A DNA stretch of 39,224 nt, from positions 1 through 39,224 of the forward strand of contig JACDZG010000064.1 in assembly GCA_013426805.1 (NCBI GenBank), in the 5' to 3' direction. Under the pieces are notes generated by a model. It had not been told where the DNA came from and did not search any database. It saw only the letters and a list, made by a program, of their open reading frames with translations. Shown one piece after another: positions 12,864 through 21,993 of this stretch. The first letter of the stretch is position 1; every line of letters begins with the position of its first letter. The DNA is from Chromatiaceae bacterium (lineage in GTDB: Bacteria; Pseudomonadota; Gammaproteobacteria; Chromatiales; Chromatiaceae). Both the position numbers and the translations under genes were made by a program.

Positions 12864-14493
12864 CGCGGGACCGGGTAATGGAACGGCTCAGGAGGATGAC
12901 CGGAATCAGCCCGGCCAGGACGATGGTCAGCGCGGCCGGGGCTGAATCGGCCAGCCGCTCGTCGCTGGCGAGTTCAAAGGCGCGCACTGCCAGCGTGTTG
13001 AAATTGAACGGCCGCAGGATCAGGGTCGCCGGCAGTTCCTTGAGCACATCGACGAAGACCAGCAGCAGGGCGGTGATCAGGCTGCCTTTGAGCATCGGCA
13101 GATGGACGCGCCGCAGCACCTGGCCGGGGCGCAGGGCCATGGAGCGGGCGGCCTCGTCCATGGAAGGCCGAATCTTGCCGAGTCCGGCCTCGACCGTTTG
13201 CAGCGCGACCGCCAGGAAGCGCACCAGATAGGCGAACAGCAGCGCGGCCAGGGTACCGCTCAGCAGCAGCCCGGTGGACACCTGGAAGGTGGCGCGCAGC
13301 CAGGCATCCAGGGTGTTGTCGAGCCAGGCGAAGGGGATGATCACGCCGATGGCGATCACGGTACCGGGGACGGCGTAACCCAGCCCGGCGAGCCGCACGG
13401 CCGTGCGCACCGGCGGCGACGGCTGCAGCCGTTTGCCGTAGGCGAGCAGTACGGCGAAGACCAGTGCGGCGAGTGCGGCCAATGCTGCCAATCCCAGGCT
13501 GTGGAGGACCAGACTCAGGAACTGCGCATCATAGACAGTGTGGGCGATGGTCGCCGCCCAGACCGCGAGTTGCCCCGCGGGGATCAGGAAGCCGAACAGC
13601 AGGGGCAGCGCCGAAAAGGCGACAGCCGCCGCGGCCCGCCAGCCGCGCAGGCGGTGGCGGCGGATCGACTGGTGACGCTGACTCGTCTGGTGATAGCGTG
13701 AATGGCGGCGGGAGCTGTGCTCCAACGCGATCAGCACCAGCACGAAGCTCAGCAGCAGGGCCGAGAGCTGGGCCGCCCCGGCCGGGTCGCCCAGCCCGTA
13801 CCAGGTGCGAAAGATCCCGGTGGTGAAGGTCTGAACACCGAAATACTGCACGGTGCCGTAATCCGCCAGGGTCTCCATCAGGGCCAATGACAGGCCGGCC
13901 GCAATCGCCGGCCGGGCCAGCGGCAGCGCGACGCGCCAAAAGGTCTGCCAGGGTCCGTTGCCCAGGGTGCGGCTGACCTCGAGCACGCACAGCGACTGGC
14001 TCAGAAAGGCCGCCCGGGTGAGTAGATACACATAGGGATAGAGGACCAGCGACAGCATCAGTGCCGCCCCGCCCAAGGAGCGCACCTCCGGGAACCAATA
14101 GTCCCCGTGGCCCCAGCCGGTGAGGCCCCGCAGGCTGGTTTGCACCGGTCCGGCGAAGTCGAGCATCCCCGTATAGGTGTAGGCGATGATATAGGCCGGC
14201 ATCGCCATCGGCAGCAGCAAGGCCCACTCGAAGAGCCCGCGACCGGGGAACTGGCACATGCTGGTGAGCCAGGCGGTGCCGACCCCGCCGATCAGGGTGC
14301 CGACCGTGACCCCCAGCATCAACAGCAGCGAGTTGGTCACATAGTCCGGCAGGACCGTGGCCGCCAGATGGCGCCAGGTGTCGCCCGCCGGGACGAACAC
14401 AAAGCCGGCGATCACCAGCACCGGCAGGGCCAGCACCAGGGCGACGCTGACGATGCCGGCGGACCAGAGCCGCGAGGCGGAGTTGGTATTCAA
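12847..14493 (-). CDS. fbpB: Ferric iron ABC transporter permease (fused)
   Basis: The 548-residue protein has about 12 hydrophobic segments in two homologous halves, each with a binding-protein-dependent transport EAA-like loop (EVSRTLGNGPWQTFWRVALP in the first, E-A-A-R-S-M-A-L-R-P-G-Q in the second). That is the FbpB layout, where one chain provides the whole channel. The start appears to be TTG at 14493: it lies 13 bases after the fbpA stop, no ATG or GTG is found just upstream, and the next Met is well inside the first half. A His/Arg/Ser-rich linker (HSSRRHSRYHQTSQRHQS) joins the halves and is unusually long. Confidence 0.9.
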   Translation of the reverse strand: MNTNSASRLWSAGIVSVALVLALPVLVIAGFVFVPAGDTWRHLAATVLPDYVTNSLLLMLGVTVGTLIGGVGTAWLTSMCQFPGRGLFEWALLLPMAMPAYIIAYTYTGMLDFAGPVQTSLRGLTGWGHGDYWFPEVRSLGGAALMLSLVLYPYVYLLTRAAFLSQSLCVLEVSRTLGNGPWQTFWRVALPLARPAIAAGLSLALMETLADYGTVQYFGVQTFTTGIFRTWYGLGDPAGAAQLSALLLSFVLVLIALEHSSRRHSRYHQTSQRHQSIRRHRLRGWRAAAAVAFSALPLLFGFLIPAGQLAVWAATIAHTVYDAQFLSLVLHSLGLAALAALAALVFAVLLAYGKRLQPSPPVRTAVRLAGLGYAVPGTVIAIGVIIPFAWLDNTLDAWLRATFQVSTGLLLSGTLAALLFAYLVRFLAVALQTVEAGLGKIRPSMDEAARSMALRPGQVLRRVHLPMLKGSLITALLLVFVDVLKELPATLILRPFNFNTLAVRAFELASDERLADSAPAALTIVLAGLIPVILLSRSITRSRDAHST

Positions 14494-14506
14494 CCGGTGT
14501 CTTCGG

Positions 14507-15535
14507 CTATTTCCAGCCCGCCCGGTCCATCAACTTGACCGCCGGGGCATTGAGTTCGCCGAGCCGCGCCAGATTCAGTGAATCGGCTTTGAATGGACCC
14601 CAGGCGGTCAGCGTGGCGCTGACGGCCACGCCATCACGCACCGGGTACTCGCCGTTTTCCTGCGCATACCACTGCTGGGACTCGGGGCTTGCCAGAAATT
14701 CCACCAATTGGACCGCCGCGTCCTTGTGCTTGGCGGCAGCGGTCAGCGCCGCCCCGCTGACGTTGACATGGGTGCCGCGCCCGTCCTGATTGGGCCAGAA
14801 GACCGCCACGGATTCAGCGGCAGTCCGATCGGCCGCGTCCTTGCCGGTCAGCATCCCGGCCAGATAGTAGGTGTTGGCGACGGCGATGTCGCACTCACCG
14901 GCGGCCGCGGCCTTGATCTGATCCCGATCCCCGCCCTTGGGCGGACGCGCCAGATTGGCGACCAGCCCCCGCGCCCAGGTCTCGGTCGCCGCTTCCCCGT
15001 TCGCGGCGATCAGCGACGCGACCAGTGACTGGTTGTAGATGTTGTCGGACGAGCGGATACAGATGCGTCCCTTGAAATCCGGGCCGGCCAGCGCCTCATA
15101 GGTGGACAGCGTCGCCGGGTCGACCTTGCCCTTGACGTACAGGATCGGCCGGGCGCGCATTGTGAGCCCCACCCAATGGCCCTCCGGGTCGCGGAAGACG
15201 GCCGGAATCGCCGTAGTCAGGGCATCCGAGACCAGGGGTTGGGTCACCCCGGCCGCCTTGGCGCGGTGCAGGTTGCCCGCATCCGTGGTGACCAGCAGGT
15301 CGGCGGGTGAGTTGGCTCCTTCGCTCTTGAGCCGCTGGAGCAGCGCATCCTCCTTGCCGGTCACCAGATTGACCGCAATCCCGGTTTGGGCGGTGAAGCG
15401 ATCCAGCAGCGGCTTGATCAGCTCCTCTTTGCGCGACGAGTAGACGTTGACTTCATCGGCGGCGACGGTCGCGGCGCTCGGCAGGCTCAGGGTCAATGCC
15501 GCGGCAACGGCGAGAGTACGGAAGACAGCATTCAC
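14507..15535 (-). CDS. fbpA: Ferric iron periplasmic binding protein
   Basis: The 342-residue protein has a Sec signal peptide ending near AATVAA, then the FbpA fold: EVNVYSSRKEE, TGIAVNLVTGK, ADLLVTTDAGN, GLTMRARPILY and CDIAVANTYYLAG. The adjacent tyrosines in NTYY are the conserved ferric-iron ligands of class-C FbpA proteins. It captures Fe(III) in the periplasm and delivers it to FbpB/FbpC. GGAG lies upstream of the ATG with a long spacer. A Fur-like palindrome about 75 bases upstream suggests iron repression of the whole operon. Confidence 0.92.
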   Translation of the reverse strand: MNAVFRTLAVAAALTLSLPSAATVAADEVNVYSSRKEELIKPLLDRFTAQTGIAVNLVTGKEDALLQRLKSEGANSPADLLVTTDAGNLHRAKAAGVTQPLVSDALTTAIPAVFRDPEGHWVGLTMRARPILYVKGKVDPATLSTYEALAGPDFKGRICIRSSDNIYNQSLVASLIAANGEAATETWARGLVANLARPPKGGDRDQIKAAAAGECDIAVANTYYLAGMLTGKDAADRTAAESVAVFWPNQDGRGTHVNVSGAALTAAAKHKDAAVQLVEFLASPESQQWYAQENGEYPVRDGVAVSATLTAWGPFKADSLNLARLGELNAPAVKLMDRAGWK

Positions 15536-15608
15536 GGGGTTGGGCTCCTTGAGCGGGAACAGATTTCAGGCGACGGGGCGTACGGCAAACGCACACTAAA
15601 TCGGATAT

Positions 15609-15629
15609 TAATGCGAACCGTTCGTATTA
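15609..15629 (-). promoter_or_regulatory. Fur-box-like palindrome upstream of fbpA
   Basis: TAATGCGAAC-C-GTTCGTATTA is a nearly perfect palindrome (one mismatch per arm) of the size and A-A-T-G-x-G-A-A pattern of gammaproteobacterial Fur boxes. Its position upstream of fbpA supports iron-dependent repression. Confidence 0.6.
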
Positions 15630-15867
15630 TCAAGTCCAGCGCTGCGCAAACCAGTGAAATCCCGTCGGACAGGTACAGGGTTGCGAGGTGGAGTGATGAC
15701 GCCAGCGGCGCTTTACGAAGACTCGGGTGAACGAGAGCCCCAGGCGCTACCGGAACAATCTCATCCTCCTGCCTGCCGAGAGTATCCGCGTCGACGGTCG
15801 CTATGGCCACGGTGCAGGCATTGATCGCCTGGGAGTGGGTCCACAAGGACCACATAGTCGCCATGAG
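15630..15867. other. Intergenic stretch without a supported gene
   Basis: The only long frame is on the minus strand from about 15864, with protein-like composition (MATMWSLWTHSQAINACTVA). It has no clear ribosome binding site and no recognised family, and it runs through the Fur-like site. It may be a remnant, but it is not called as a gene. Confidence 0.4.
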
Positions 15868-15897
15868 TTGTCCGCGATTCTAGATCGATGCTATAAT
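15868..15897 (+). promoter_or_regulatory. Sigma70-like promoter of the cyclitol/glycan cluster
   Basis: TTGTCC at 15868-15873 and a perfect TATAAT at 15892-15897 are separated by 18 bp. It faces the plus-strand cluster whose first gene starts at 16150, giving a leader of about 245 bases. No gene was found in that leader. Confidence 0.6.
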
Positions 15898-16149
15898 ATA
15901 CGGAGTTTAGAATTGGTTCCGTCGAATAACACAAAGTTAGGGACAGCATTCTACAATATCAGCGACTAGTGCTAACGGCCGATGTGCAAGCTTCCGCACG
16001 AAGCTGCCGGGCTGGGCAGCAATTCCAAATTTCGGTCGCCTCATGTCGATTCCGCGCCGGGGGATCCGGGAGGGGGCGTAGTCGCGAGACGTCGCCGAGC
16101 GTCGGACTACCCACGGCAACATCGTTGGTCAGATCGATGGAATACAGAG

Positions 16150-17385
16150 ATGAGACGCAGAGACTCTTTTCTGACCTTCGGGAAGCCTCAATTGGGAGAC
16201 GAGGAAGTGGCGGAAGTGCTGGATACGCTGGCTTCCGGTTGGCTTGGAACCGGGCCTCGCGTGGGTCGTTTTGAAGACGCTTTCAGCCGATATAAAGAGG
16301 CCGAGTACGTCGCTGCGGTCAACTCCTGCACTGCCGCGCTACATCTGAGTATGGTAGCCATCGATATCGCGCCCGGTGACGAGGTCATCACGACGGCACT
16401 GACCTTCTGCGCCACCGTCAATGCGATCATTCACGCCAAGGGAACTCCGGTCTTGGCGGACGTCGATCCGGACACGATGAACATCGACCCGAGCGACCTC
16501 GATCAGCGCATCACGCCACGTACGCGCGCCATCATTCCGGTTCACTTCGGAGGCCGCCCTTGCGAGATGGGCCGCATCATGGCGATCGCTCGCCGACACG
16601 GCCTGATCGTCATCGAGGATTGCGCACACGCGATCGAAACGGAACTCGATGGGACGAAAGCGGGAACCTTCGGCGATTTCGGTTGTTTTTCATTCTATAC
16701 CACCAAGAACGTCGTCACCGGAGAGGGCGGCATGGTGATCGCTCGCGAGGCCAAAGACATCGCCCGGATCAAGGTGCTCGCATTACACGGACTATCGGCG
16801 GATGCCTGGCGTCGTTATGGCGACATTGGGCATAAGCACTATTTCGTCACCGACTGCGGCTTCAAATACAACATGACCGATCTTCAGGCTGCCATCGGCA
16901 TCCATCAGCTTGCGCGGGTAGACCGGAACTGGCTTCGCCGTCAAGCGATTTGGCGGCGCTACCAAGCCGCTTTTCGGTGTTTACCGATTCAGTGCCCGAA
17001 CGAACCCGCGGCAGGCAGTCGTCATGCCTATCACCTTTATACCATTCGGGTCAATGAAGCGGAATCCGGTATCTCGCGGGATCGATTCCTGTCGGAAATG
17101 ATTGATCGGAACATCGGCGTCGGCGTTCATTATCTGTCGATCCCCGAGCATCCCTATTACGCTGAAACCTTTCGTTGGCAAGTCGACGCCTATCCCAATG
17201 CCCGTGAAATCGGCCGCACAACCGTGAGTCTTCCCCTTTCCGCGGCGCTCTCGAACCTGGACGTCGAGGATGTTGTTTCAGCGGTCGCCGATATATTGTC
17301 GGGCAGTGCCGGTGCGCGACGTCACCCCACCAACCGAGTTGCGGCCTTGACCCACGCTTCCCGCGACGATACGGATTGCACCTGA
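16150..17385 (+). CDS. DegT/DnrJ/EryC1/StrS-family aminotransferase
   Basis: The 411-residue PLP enzyme has the family landmarks: GSGW-like L-A-S-G-W-L-G-T-G-P substrate loop (28-37), cofactor-binding IEDCAHAIE (Asp157), and the Schiff-base lysine Lys186 in SFYTTKNVVTGEGG. It transfers an amino group, usually from glutamate, to a keto sugar or keto-cyclitol. The ATG at 16150 is chosen because the family N-terminus F-G-K-P-x-L-G-x-E-E-V follows at once; the frame is open earlier (15982) but codes Arg-rich sequence unlike the family. It is the first gene behind the promoter at 15868. In this cluster the likely substrate is an oxidised cyclitol or NDP-sugar; this is inferred. Confidence 0.85.
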   Translation: MRRRDSFLTFGKPQLGDEEVAEVLDTLASGWLGTGPRVGRFEDAFSRYKEAEYVAAVNSCTAALHLSMVAIDIAPGDEVITTALTFCATVNAIIHAKGTPVLADVDPDTMNIDPSDLDQRITPRTRAIIPVHFGGRPCEMGRIMAIARRHGLIVIEDCAHAIETELDGTKAGTFGDFGCFSFYTTKNVVTGEGGMVIAREAKDIARIKVLALHGLSADAWRRYGDIGHKHYFVTDCGFKYNMTDLQAAIGIHQLARVDRNWLRRQAIWRRYQAAFRCLPIQCPNEPAAGSRHAYHLYTIRVNEAESGISRDRFLSEMIDRNIGVGVHYLSIPEHPYYAETFRWQVDAYPNAREIGRTTVSLPLSAALSNLDVEDVVSAVADILSGSAGARRHPTNRVAALTHASRDDTDCT

Positions 17386-17407
17386 CTATGGAACAGGATC
17401 TTTGTTC

Positions 17408-18592
17408 ATGACTTACCCTTTGCGCGTTGCGTCGGTCACCCGACGGCTGACTATCGCCGGAGACGAAACGAGACTTCTCAATACGGCAGTCGCCTACGAT
17501 CCGCTCCGGATCGAGCATGTCGTAATCGTGATCTCGCCGACAGATGACGCGCAGGATCAACAGGTCGGTTCGATGCGTGATCGGTATCGTGCGCATGGCA
17601 TCGAGGTCGTCGAGTTGGGATTGTCGTTCGCAGGACCCGGTCGCCTTTTGAACCAGTTCAGGGCAGTCAGCCGACTCGCACGCGAGTTTAGGCGCAGTCG
17701 AATCGACGTGGTCGATGCGAGATTGGGGACGCCGACCGCTTTGGGCATAGTGGCCGCGAAGCTCGCCAAGGTCCCAGTGGTCGTGTCCACGGCCTACTAC
17801 ACAAGTTTCTGGAACCTTCCGATCAAGTATTTCGTCGGGCAGGCGTGCATGGCCGGGGTCGACGCACTGATCAGCGATGCGCAAGCAACGCTGGACGATT
17901 TCCGAAAATGGCGTTGGAGCCAAAAGGCGGAGCTGGTCTTGATACAAAACGGTGTTCCCCCGGCGCTGAGTAGCTTGACACGCGGCGAAGCACGGCGGGC
18001 CCTCGGTTTGCCGGACGACCCGGCGATCAAAGTGATCGGTCAGATCTCGCGGATCATTCCCCGCAAGGGTTACGAGATCTTCCTTGAGGCAGCCCGTTCG
18101 GTGCTTGATCAGCAACCGGATGTGTTCTTCGTCGGAGTCGGGTTCGTTGCCGAGGATCCGGGGTATCTCAATGCCCTACGCCGTATGGCGCAGGCGCTGC
18201 ACATCGAGGATCGCGTCAGACTCTTGAGCTATCCAGGCCCGATCGGCGATGTCTACAAGGCCGTCGACGTCTTCGCGCATCTGAGCACCTTGGATTCTTC
18301 GCCGACAGCCATTCACGAGAGCATGTCCGTTGGATTGCCCGCGGTGATTACCGCGCTTCCGGGCAATCTGGAGATCGTCGAAGACGGCATCACGGCGCTT
18401 CTGGTTCCGCCGGGAGATCCCGAACGCGCAGCGCAAGCGATGCAGAGGCTACTCCATAACCAGCCTTTGGCCGATCGATTGGGACAAGCCGCGCGGCAGC
18501 GATACGGCGAGCGGCACCGCCCGGAGATCATGGCGGCAGCGCATGATGCGCTGTTTCGCCGTCTCTTCGACGCGCATCGTCGGACAGCCTGA
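17408..18592 (+). CDS. GT4-family glycosyltransferase
   Basis: The 394-residue protein has a GT-B fold: an N-terminal acceptor domain with VDARLGTPTALGIVAAK, and a C-terminal donor domain with IGQISRIIPRKGYEIF and the E-x7-E signature region (HESMSVGLPAVITALPGN, then LEIVEDG). It would transfer a sugar from a nucleotide-activated donor in the cytoplasm. ATG at 17408 is preferred over TTG at 17402 because AGGA lies about 11 bases upstream of it. It follows the aminotransferase by 22 bases, in the same transcription unit. Donor and acceptor are unknown. Confidence 0.85.
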   Translation: MTYPLRVASVTRRLTIAGDETRLLNTAVAYDPLRIEHVVIVISPTDDAQDQQVGSMRDRYRAHGIEVVELGLSFAGPGRLLNQFRAVSRLAREFRRSRIDVVDARLGTPTALGIVAAKLAKVPVVVSTAYYTSFWNLPIKYFVGQACMAGVDALISDAQATLDDFRKWRWSQKAELVLIQNGVPPALSSLTRGEARRALGLPDDPAIKVIGQISRIIPRKGYEIFLEAARSVLDQQPDVFFVGVGFVAEDPGYLNALRRMAQALHIEDRVRLLSYPGPIGDVYKAVDVFAHLSTLDSSPTAIHESMSVGLPAVITALPGNLEIVEDGITALLVPPGDPERAAQAMQRLLHNQPLADRLGQAARQRYGERHRPEIMAAAHDALFRRLFDAHRRTA

Positions 18593-18776
18593 CGGTCGAT
18601 TCCGGAGGTATGGACGTGCGACGACGATTTCTCCAGACTAAACCGTGTGGCCACTGTGCTGATCGGGTTGATGCTGCATCGGGCAGGCCGCGCCGGTCCG
18701 CATCGGATCCGCTCCGATCTGAGTCCGGGTCGCAGGCCGCACCCGTTGACCCGGCTCAGCCGATTGCGGACCACCC

Positions 18777-19916
18777 ATGAGCGTCGCCGGACTGATCGTC
18801 GCCGGCGGCTCGGGGGAGCGGATGCAGCGCTCGGGAGCCTTACATCCGAAGCCCTTGGTGCCCATCCGGGGGGTCGCTCTCCTGGAGCGGAATCTGATCG
18901 CACTCCTCCGCGCCGGGATCATGGACATCCATATCGCGGTTTCGTCACGCGCCGACGGGGTTGGTGACTTCGCACGATCGCGTTGTCGCAAGGTCGCGGA
19001 GACCTTGGGCGCGAAGCTGGCGGTCATCACCGAGCCCCACCCCCTCGGCTCGATCGGCGCTTTGGCCTATCTCGGCGACCGAGCGGAGGTCGTGGTCGTC
19101 AACGCCGACAACCTCACCAGCTTGGATCTCAGGTCGATTCTCGCCAAGCATCGCGAAGCCGCAGCGACGCTCACCTTGGCTGTGCATGACGAGCCCTTTT
19201 CCATCCCATTCGGCGAGATCTGCATGGACGGGGACCAGGTGACCGCCTATCGAGAGAAGCCAAGCTTCAGGGTGCGCGTCTGCAGTGCGATCTCCGTGCT
19301 GAGCCCGAACGCCCTGACCGTATTCGACCCCGGCGAGACGATCGGGCTACCCGCCCTGGCGAACCGTCTCCTGAGCCGCAACGCTGCGGTATTTGGCTTC
19401 TTTCACGATGCACCTTGGATCGACGTCAACGACATGAGTTCGATCGACCGGGCAGAGGAGCTGGTCCGACACAACGCACAAGACTTCGAGCATTGGTCGA
19501 CATCACCCGACGACCAGGTCGTCGCGCTGCTCTGTTGCAGTCATCGGGGCGTCGCCTTGGTGCGAAGCCCGGAAGGTATGTTGCGGCTCCCCACCGTTGC
19601 GGCCGACACCGACGGCATGCCGATTTCCTCCATCCTGCCGGCCCTCGGCGCGGGTCATCGGCCCTCGGTGAGCGACATCGTGCCGATTGCGCTCTTCGAC
19701 GATATCGACACCGACGCGAGACGGATCATCCGCACGCGGTTGTTGTTGGCTGAGATCGGCGATGACCTGCTCGCAGACGACATCCAGTGGGTGCGTGAAG
19801 AAGACATCGCAGCGCTCGACGATATCGCACCCATGGTCGCGCGAGCCTTGGCCGCCAAGGCACGGCCGGAAGCCGAGGGTTGGGCACGCCGCGGCGACCG
19901 AACCGCCGAAGCGTGA
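18777..19916 (+). CDS. Sugar/cyclitol-phosphate nucleotidyltransferase with extra C-terminal domain
   Basis: The N-terminal ~235 residues are a nucleotidyltransferase: LIVAGGSGERM (6-16), HPKPLVPI (24-31), a VVVVNADN metal/substrate motif, EKPS and WIDVND. It should couple a sugar- or cyclitol-1-phosphate to an NTP. The C-terminal ~130 residues (from DDQVVALLCCSHRGVALVRS) look like a Nudix-type fold, with an LRLPTV strand and a W-V-R-E-E-D-I end. The catalytic Nudix box (G-x5-E-x7-R-E-x2-E-E) is absent, so this part may be a binding or regulatory domain. That assignment is by eye and tentative. The 184-base gap before it holds no convincing gene. It is followed four bases later by the first SDR gene. 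Confidence 0.75.
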   Translation: MSVAGLIVAGGSGERMQRSGALHPKPLVPIRGVALLERNLIALLRAGIMDIHIAVSSRADGVGDFARSRCRKVAETLGAKLAVITEPHPLGSIGALAYLGDRAEVVVVNADNLTSLDLRSILAKHREAAATLTLAVHDEPFSIPFGEICMDGDQVTAYREKPSFRVRVCSAISVLSPNALTVFDPGETIGLPALANRLLSRNAAVFGFFHDAPWIDVNDMSSIDRAEELVRHNAQDFEHWSTSPDDQVVALLCCSHRGVALVRSPEGMLRLPTVAADTDGMPISSILPALGAGHRPSVSDIVPIALFDDIDTDARRIIRTRLLLAEIGDDLLADDIQWVREEDIAALDDIAPMVARALAAKARPEAEGWARRGDRTAEA

Positions 19917-19920
19917 CCCT

Positions 19921-20856
19921 ATGACCAACATGACGATTGCGGTCACGGGTGGTGGCGGCTTCATCGGCTCGTACCTAGTCCGCGCCCTTGCCGATGGGAA
20001 GAACCCCGTTCGCACCTTGCTGGGCCCCAAAGGGGCGCCGGTCGTGTTGCCGCCCGAGGGCGTCGAGAACTGCTGCGGCGACATCTGGGACGCTGCGATC
20101 TTGGCGCGGCTGTTCGAAGATGTGTCGGCAGTCGTGCATCTGGCAGGGCCGCCTTCGGTCGCCGCCTCCTTCCGGGCGTCGGTTGAGTACGCGCGCGCCC
20201 ACGTCAGCGGCACGGCGGCCGTGGTCGATGCCTGTATCCGTGTCGGTGTGCCGCGCCTGGTCTATGTGTCCTCCGCGGAGGTTTACGGGCAGCCGTTGCG
20301 CAATCCGGTCGATGAAGACGCACCGCAAGCACCGCGTTCCCCCTATGCGGCCGCCAAGATCGGAGCGGAGGCATTCGTTCGTGCCGGTGCCCGGTCTGCT
20401 GGTCTCGAGGCCGTGATTGGCCGCCCCTTTCTCGTCTACGGCCCCGGGATGCCTGCGACCTCCTTGGTCGGATCGCTCGTTCGCCAAGCGAGGCAGGGTA
20501 ACCTGATCGAGCTGTTCGACCCGCGCCCGATCCGTGACTACTGCTTTGTCGCAGATCTGACGGATGCTCTGATCGCGTGCTGCCGCGCAGCATTGCCTGC
20601 GCCGGTCCGTGTCTTCAACCTCGGCAGCGGGCAAGGTCTTTCGGTCGCCGATCTCGCCCGCCGCGTCCTGGCGCTCTCGGGCGGTGAGGGAGAGATACGG
20701 ATTGCCGAGTCGCCGGACCGACCCCCCGGCGCAGCAATCCTCGAGTTGGTCAGCGATCCGAGCCGAGCGGCGCGAGAGTTGGGCTGGCGCGCGAGCACTA
20801 CAATCGAGAGCGGCATCGCGGAGATGCTGCGGATGCCTTTGGAGGACAACGCATGA
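19921..20856 (+). CDS. NAD-dependent epimerase/dehydratase (extended SDR) 1
   Basis: The 311-residue protein has the Rossmann motif TGGGGFIGSY near the N-terminus, VSSAEVYG, and the catalytic Y-x3-K as SPYAAAK. These define extended SDRs acting on nucleotide sugars (4-epimerases, dehydratases, reductases). The ATG at 19921 sits four bases after the nucleotidyltransferase stop, and the end overlaps the next gene by four bases (ATGA). It is therefore tightly coupled to both neighbours. The exact reaction cannot be read from the sequence; an NDP-sugar or NDP-cyclitol is likely. Confidence 0.85.
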   Translation: MTNMTIAVTGGGGFIGSYLVRALADGKNPVRTLLGPKGAPVVLPPEGVENCCGDIWDAAILARLFEDVSAVVHLAGPPSVAASFRASVEYARAHVSGTAAVVDACIRVGVPRLVYVSSAEVYGQPLRNPVDEDAPQAPRSPYAAAKIGAEAFVRAGARSAGLEAVIGRPFLVYGPGMPATSLVGSLVRQARQGNLIELFDPRPIRDYCFVADLTDALIACCRAALPAPVRVFNLGSGQGLSVADLARRVLALSGGEGEIRIAESPDRPPGAAILELVSDPSRAARELGWRASTTIESGIAEMLRMPLEDNA

Positions 20857-21986
20857 TCCGAAACCACTTGAAGGTGCTGATCACCGGTGCGCAAGGGTTT
20901 CTCGGGCGCTATCTGGTCGCGGATTGGCTCGCCGCGGACCCCGTGGTCTCGATTATCGGCGTTGGTCGCTCCGCGAGGCTGGATAACCACTTCACCCATA
21001 GCGTGCATTGGGGTGAGATTCGAGTTCCGGCGCCGATGCCGCCAACGCTCGTGAACGGCCTCCGCAACTCACGTTACGCCTATCGCACGCTCGATGTGAC
21101 GGACACCGCGGCACTCAGGCAGCTCGTGGCGGAACACCGGCCGGACCTCGTCGTGCACCTGGCCGCCGCGCTTCGCGATGACCCGCCGTCCGAGCTCGTT
21201 GCAGCAAACATCGGCGGCGTGGTCTCCGTTTTGGAGTCACTTGCCTGTCTCGGGGCCTCCGCACCGCCCGTCCTGTTCGGATCGTCGGGCTCGATCTACG
21301 GGTCCGTTCCGGACCAACATCTCCCGTTGAGCGAAGACAGGGTCTGCGCACCCATTGATCCCTATTCAGCGACCAAGCGAGCCGCCGAGGAGCTCGGACG
21401 CATTCTGGCGAATCAATTCGGGGTGCCGGCCTTGTGGGCGCGCATCTTCAACCCCGTTGGCCCGGGTCAAGACGAGCGCCACCTCTGCGGATGGCTCGGC
21501 CGGCAGGTCGCGGCAATCGCAGGGGGCGCTCGCGCCCCCCTGATCTCGGTCGGCCCGCTTCACACCACCCGTGATTTTATCGACGTCCGCGACACCGCCC
21601 GCGCCCTGCGACTGATCGCCACGCGCGGCGAGCCTGGTCTCGCCTACAACGTTGCCGCGGGTCGAGAGACCAGCGGCCGCCAAATTCTTGAGACCCTACT
21701 GCGTGTCGCGGGCCTCGCGGATCGGGTCACACTCGAGATCCGCCCCGGCCGGTCTGCCGACATTGACCGGGTCTATGCCGACCGAACGCGCCTGGATGCG
21801 CTGGGCGATCGACCATGTTACGCTATCGAAGAAAGCTTGGCTGCGGTCCTTGCCTATTACGCAGACTTCGTAGCCCCGTCCTGCCCGGACGAGCAGCACT
21901 GCACAGAACCCAGGTGCAATACCCCAGCGAACAGTCTCGACGTGCTTCTCGATGAGCGCGTCACGCATTTTCGTGAGCTGTTGTAG
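20853..21986 (+). CDS. NAD-dependent epimerase/dehydratase (extended SDR) 2
   Basis: The 377-residue protein has VLITGAQGFLGRY (8-20), FGSSGSIYGS, the catalytic YSATK and the C-terminal RIFNPVGPGQDERH and TTRDFIDVRD motifs. These last motifs resemble GDP-4-keto-6-deoxymannose reductase (RMD) and GDP-mannose dehydratase-like enzymes. It overlaps the preceding SDR gene by four bases. A C-terminal tail of about 40 residues with several cysteines (SCPDEQHCTEPRCN) extends beyond the usual fold. It probably reduces or epimerises a keto intermediate of the pathway. Confidence 0.83.
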   Translation: MIRNHLKVLITGAQGFLGRYLVADWLAADPVVSIIGVGRSARLDNHFTHSVHWGEIRVPAPMPPTLVNGLRNSRYAYRTLDVTDTAALRQLVAEHRPDLVVHLAAALRDDPPSELVAANIGGVVSVLESLACLGASAPPVLFGSSGSIYGSVPDQHLPLSEDRVCAPIDPYSATKRAAEELGRILANQFGVPALWARIFNPVGPGQDERHLCGWLGRQVAAIAGGARAPLISVGPLHTTRDFIDVRDTARALRLIATRGEPGLAYNVAAGRETSGRQILETLLRVAGLADRVTLEIRPGRSADIDRVYADRTRLDALGDRPCYAIEESLAAVLAYYADFVAPSCPDEQHCTEPRCNTPANSLDVLLDERVTHFRELL

Positions 21987-21993
21987 AGTCCCC

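Noticed and set aside
15532-15864. A minus-strand 110-codon frame upstream of fbpA.
   Set aside because: It crosses the Fur-like site and the fbpA start region, has no ribosome binding site, and its similarity is not recognised.
17051-18115. A 354-codon minus-strand frame across the aminotransferase and GT4 genes.
   Set aside because: It spans two clearly supported genes and has no domain; it is a shadow.
18610-18780. A 56-codon plus-strand frame with GGAGG before it and an ATGA overlap with the nucleotidyltransferase gene.
   Set aside because: GGAGG is only one base from the ATG, the product is Arg/Ser/Pro-rich, and no family is recognisable. The overlap may be chance.
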